Shown here piece by piece: positions 31,319-32,638 of a stretch of DNA of 32,638 bases; position 1 is the first letter of the stretch; each line of letters begins with the position of its first letter. The notes beneath the pieces were generated by a model. The model was not told where the DNA came from. It ran no database searches and saw only the letters and a list, made by a program, of their open reading frames with translations. The stretch is from Flavobacteriaceae bacterium TMED179 (lineage in GTDB: Bacteria; Bacteroidota; Bacteroidia; Flavobacteriales; Flavobacteriaceae), in the NCBI GenBank assembly GCA_002169865.1, contig NHIC01000010.1:84353-116990 (forward strand), in the 5' to 3' direction. The position numbers and the translations under genes were made by a program.

Positions 31319-32638
31319 TTGAAAAATATTAGGTATAACTTATTATCAAGGCTTTTTGCTATAGCTGCTATATTTGTAACAACCATTGCATTCAGCCAAA
31401 CACCAAGTCTAACCTTATCTACAAGTCTTGGAGCTGATAACATAACTTGTGCCAATTCGGCTTTTACCTTAACTGTTTCCGATACTACACTAAGTCTTAG
31501 TACAACCTACACATTAAGTTATGGTTCATTTGTTTCTAGACAAAATACTGATACTGGAATCGTTATTTTTTCACTTGCAGGTGTAGCTACGGAAACTACT
31601 ATTACTGTAAATGCTGAAAATCCTAATGGAAGTGTTGCAAGTACAACAACAATTTATGTACCTAGATTAGCAACGTCAGGAACTATAAGTACAACTGCCC
31701 CTTTAGTAATTTGTTATGGTGGAATCATTAACGGTGCTATATATGGTGATGGAGTATTAAGTACATCTTCAGCAACTTTAACTGCAGGAAGTTCTGCAGC
31801 ATCAATACAATATCAATGGCAGTTTAAGACCAATACTGATCCTTGGGAAAATATCCCTGGAGCAAGTACAGCTAGCACATTGTCAACAAATACACTATCA
31901 ACTTTTCAAATTTATGAAAACATTACTATAAGAAGAGTCTCTTATGCTGTTAGCGGAACTGTTTCTTGTTCGGTTGGAATGACCTATCCTCAGATTTCTG
32001 CTGTAGTATCCAATGTTTCTGCACCTGTTATTACATCTGATACTTCTGATTATAATGTTTGTAGTGATCAAAACTATAATTTCTCAACTTCTCCTGTTGG
32101 TGGAATAACACATTATTGGTACTTAGGTGCTTCACAAGTAGCTACAGGAGATTCTTATAGTTTAGCAGCTGGAACAATATCGACAGATTCTACCTTAGGT
32201 CTAATAGCGTTTAATGGAACTTGTAGCTCAACCCTAGTAACAAAAACATTAAAGGTTGCACCTCTGCCTAGTTTAACTATAAATACAGGTCTTACAGAAG
32301 ACGCAGTTTGTGAGGACGAAACCTTTACAATAACTGTTGTTGATACCCAGAGTTCTACTACAAATTATACCCTTTCTTATTCAGGAGGCTCTGAGACAAA
32401 GAGCAGTTCAACAGGTCAAGTTACCTTTACTTTATTAAATGGTTTAGCAGCTGAAGGGGATATTTCTGTTAGAGCAAACTCTTCATCTGGGTGTACTGAT
32501 ACTGTTACTAAGACAATCTTAGTTCCCAAACTAGCCTCGGCGGGAACGATATCGACAACTCAGAGTACTTTGTGTTATGGAGATACAGCTTCAGCAGGTG
32601 TATTTAGTCTAACTGAGGCTACTTTAACAGGAGACAGC
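31319..32638 (+). CDS. Large secreted adhesin-like protein with internal repeats, 3'-truncated
   Basis: The frame is open for 440 codons from a TTG at 31319 to the window edge with no stop. A TAG at 31310 just upstream rules out an earlier start, and no ATG lies near. Residues 1-27 form a signal peptide: a basic start (KNIRYNLLSR), a hydrophobic core (LFAIAAIFVTTIA), then FSQ. The rest is rich in Thr, Ser, Gly and Val with scattered cysteines. It reads like stacked Ig-like beta domains of flavobacterial surface proteins, which usually end in a type IX secretion signal (not visible here). A repeat of 288 residues is evident: PSLTLSTSLGADNITC (from 31403) recurs as PSLTINTGLTEDAVC (from 32267), and VPRLATSGTIST as VPKLASAGTIST. 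Function unknown; adhesion or gliding is inferred. Confidence 0.85.
   Translation, partial: MKNIRYNLLSRLFAIAAIFVTTIAFSQTPSLTLSTSLGADNITCANSAFTLTVSDTTLSLSTTYTLSYGSFVSRQNTDTGIVIFSLAGVATETTITVNAENPNGSVASTTTIYVPRLATSGTISTTAPLVICYGGIINGAIYGDGVLSTSSATLTAGSSAASIQYQWQFKTNTDPWENIPGASTASTLSTNTLSTFQIYENITIRRVSYAVSGTVSCSVGMTYPQISAVVSNVSAPVITSDTSDYNVCSDQNYNFSTSPVGGITHYWYLGASQVATGDSYSLAAGTISTDSTLGLIAFNGTCSSTLVTKTLKVAPLPSLTINTGLTEDAVCEDETFTITVVDTQSSTTNYTLSYSGGSETKSSSTGQVTFTLLNGLAAEGDISVRANSSSGCTDTVTKTILVPKLASAGTISTTQSTLCYGDTASAGVFSLTEATLTGDS

Noticed and set aside
1..32638. tRNA, rRNA, CRISPR arrays, insertion sequences, phage or defence genes
   Set aside because: No cloverleaf, rRNA-like stretch, regular spaced repeats, transposase or integrase was seen; the gaps are too short for most of these.

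Overview
The window is a low-GC bacterial chromosome segment that reads as a marine, proteorhodopsin-bearing member of the Flavobacteriia (Bacteroidetes). Five things point there. The str-S10-spc-alpha ribosomal superoperon is continuous, with fusA directly before rpsJ. Start codons lack Shine-Dalgarno sequences. Several starts are preceded by the Bacteroidetes promoter element TAnnTTTG. The proteorhodopsin has the flavobacterial methionine at the spectral-tuning position. A secreted, repeat-rich, cysteine-containing adhesin-like protein closes the window. The genus cannot be fixed from this sequence alone.

Region 1 (1-15727): the 3' part of fusA (EF-G) is followed by 29 tightly packed genes on the + strand. 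In order they are rpsJ, rplC, rplD, rplW, rplB, rpsS, rplV, rpsC, rplP, rpmC, rpsQ, rplN, rplX, rplE, rpsN, rpsH, rplF, rplR, rpsE, rpmD, rplO, secY, infA, rpmJ, rpsM, rpsK, rpsD, rpoA and rplQ. Gaps are mostly 1-30 nt, with some 1- and 4-nt overlaps. The one clear exception is an 83-nt gap before rpsD that can fold into nested stems and may be an S4-responsive leader. A strong intrinsic terminator follows rplQ.

Region 2 (15728-19467): carA, eno and gltA on the + strand (pyrimidine/arginine precursor synthesis, glycolysis, TCA cycle).

Region 3 (19473-24924): an unrecognised minus-strand gene and argS, then a light-harvesting pair, proteorhodopsin (minus strand) and blh (plus strand, beta-carotene cleaving dioxygenase that makes retinal). 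The pair diverges from an 83-nt spacer and sits between argS and ffh. One gene makes the opsin and the other its chromophore, so together with carotenoid genes elsewhere they would form a light-driven proton pump.

Region 4 (24930-31227): folD; a minus-strand pair (unknown membrane protein and VOC-fold protein); queE (7-deazaguanine pathway); a DUF1343/NamZ-like secreted peptidoglycan enzyme; an FtsX/LolE-type ABC permease; and a cystathionine beta-synthase-like PLP enzyme. Several neighbours overlap convergently or head to head, which fits a compact genome.

Region 5 (31319-32638): the 5' end of a large secreted protein starting with TTG and still open at the window edge. It has a 288-residue internal repeat and a 9-bp inverted repeat just upstream. 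No rRNA, tRNA, CRISPR array, insertion sequence or prophage was seen.
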